The notes beneath the pieces were generated by a model. The model had not been told where the DNA came from and ran no database searches. It saw only the letters and a program-made list of their open reading frames with translations. DNA of 64,000 nucleotides, from contig NW_025776214.1 of NCBI RefSeq assembly GCF_021130785.1, positions 62,001 through 126,000 on the forward strand, in the 5' to 3' direction. The stretch comes from Homalodisca vitripennis (lineage: Eukaryota > Arthropoda > Insecta > Hemiptera > Cicadellidae). Of this stretch, positions 63,000 to 64,000 are shown in pieces (position 1 is the first letter of the stretch; each line of letters starts with the position of its first letter). The translations under genes and the position numbers were made by a program.

Positions 63000-63946
63000 T
63001 CACGGATGACTCCGGCAAGGCTTCAGATGGGATATGTGCGCCTTCCTGAATATCTTCCCGGACTGAGGATCTCCCAGTCGGGCAGTCACCGGAGTCAGAA
63101 ACTTCAAGATGCGGTGGGGACCAGTCCACCTGTAGCAAAGTTTAGCAGCTCTTTTATCCACAGCCGAACTGACTGGGTGAGCCTTGCAGTAAACTAGATC
63201 CCCCACCTGGAAGGGATTGGCAATACGACCTCGGTTGTACTTCCTCCTTACTAACTCCCTAGCCCGAATGAGATTCCGCCTGGCTGCCTCCCAAGTGGCT
63301 TTCACATTGGGAGTACCAGGAGGTGGCAGAAGATCGCTAATTTTCCAAAGGTTCGCCAAAGGGTTGTTTGGCGGAAAGCCAAATAATAACTCGAAAGGTA
63401 CCGCCTTGTGACTTTCATGCTGGGCCGTATTAAAGGCAAATTGGATCCAAGGTAGTTGTTGATCCCAGGTGGTCTGATTTTCCGCATGAAAGGCAATGAG
63501 AGCAGATCGAAGATTGCGATTAAACCGTTCGGCGTGAGAAGGCTGAGGATAGAAAGGGGAAGTAGTCACATGGCGGATTCCGTGCCCAAAGCACATTCTT
63601 TTAAAGATATTGGAGACAAACTGTGAACCATTATCGGAAACTAAGGTGGCGGGGATTCCAAAGTGTTGAAAGAAATGGTTACGAAGTGCTTGCACCGTGA
63701 GCTGCGCGGTAGCACTCCGCAATGGGAACAACCAAACAAACTTGGAGAAGGCATCCACACAAACAAGTAGGAACTTATTTCCGGACTTGCTACGCGGGAG
63801 AGGCCCAACATAGTCAATGAAAACCTTCTCCAAAGGTTTTTTTCCGCCACCTCAGATGACAAAAGACCCAACTTGGTATTTTGAGCGGGTTTGCTTAGCG
63901 AGCACAGTTCACAAGAACGTACTCGAGCTGCAATATCCCGGTCCAT
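63000..63946 (-). pseudogene. Gypsy integrase, partial, one frame change
   Basis: The upstream frame (63946-63641) gives the CxxC of the zinc-binding domain (RSCELCSLSKP). The frame then changes at a run of seven A on the minus strand (63837-63843). From 63833 the catalytic core runs uninterrupted for 277 codons, with D7 (FIDYVG), D67 (LVSDNGSQF) and E102 (PSHAER), 34 residues between the last two. A C-terminal GPY/F-type module (YRWTGPHRI) ends in HISHLKPCR. The break sits exactly in a homopolymer, so a consensus error is a real possibility and the gene may be intact. The histidines of the zinc domain and the rest of pol lie beyond the window. Confidence 0.88.
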
Positions 63947-64000
63947 ACCTTTCCAGATGAACTGATCCCTAATCTTCGCGATGGTCTTATGAATTCCTAG

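Larger units (their letters stand above)
60952..64000 (-). mobile_element. Second Ty3/gypsy element, 3' part
   Basis: Runs off the right edge. From right to left it has integrase, ~270 bp of 3' region, polypurine tract and LTR. The integrase is clearly related to that at 2262-3363 (shared PSHAER motif and D-34-E spacing) but far from identical, so it is a separate family of the same lineage. Confidence 0.85.

Noticed and set aside
1..64000. CRISPR arrays, bacterial operons, riboswitches
   Set aside because: No regular short-repeat/spacer pattern or prokaryotic gene organisation; content is eukaryotic transposable elements.

Overview
The window is AT-rich eukaryotic DNA made almost entirely of transposable elements and duplicated non-coding sequence. 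The element mix (Ty3/gypsy with an initiator-Met primer site, Tc1/mariner elements with DD40D/DD41D spacing, a DUF7869-type DNA transposon, a Penelope-like remnant and an insect-style non-LTR fragment) points to an arthropod, most likely an insect. This is inferred from element families; no host gene was recognised. No rRNA, tRNA or CRISPR array was seen.

Layout. (1) <1-10852: a minus-strand Ty3/gypsy element with both LTRs (the distal one cut by the window edge), primer site, polypurine tract and broken gag/pol frames. A 3.5-kb leader upstream of gag carries an intact 195-aa SGNH/GDSL-type hydrolase frame with all catalytic residues. (2) 10966-11550: three ~190-bp tandem repeats. (3) 13605-30132 (copy A) and 42577-59375 (copy B): two copies of a long segmental duplication, each holding older, more divergent modules; a third divergent module lies at 39380-40300. 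The copies differ mainly by later insertions. A received a Penelope-like fragment with a hammerhead-like 3' motif, a DUF7869-type transposon (21432-24813) and a DD40D mariner-like element. B received an intact DD41D Tc1/mariner element with ~449-bp terminal inverted repeats (47415-49788) and a 5'-truncated LINE. (4) 24437-30132 is repeated almost exactly at 30133-35821; the junction lies inside the DUF7869 transposon. (5) 60952-64000: 3' end of a second minus-strand Ty3/gypsy element with a candidate long LTR.

Two points matter for interpretation. The LTR pair and the 5.7-kb tandem copies differ mostly by short insertions or deletions, many in homopolymers. Many frameshifts here may therefore be consensus errors rather than decay, and the tandem copy could be an assembly duplicate. 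Copies A and B, by contrast, differ by many substitutions and clean insertions, so that duplication looks real and older.

The strongest candidates for something undescribed are the SGNH hydrolase inside an LTR retrotransposon, the GC-rich ~100-bp core present in six modules, and the hammerhead-like motif at the end of the Penelope-like remnant.
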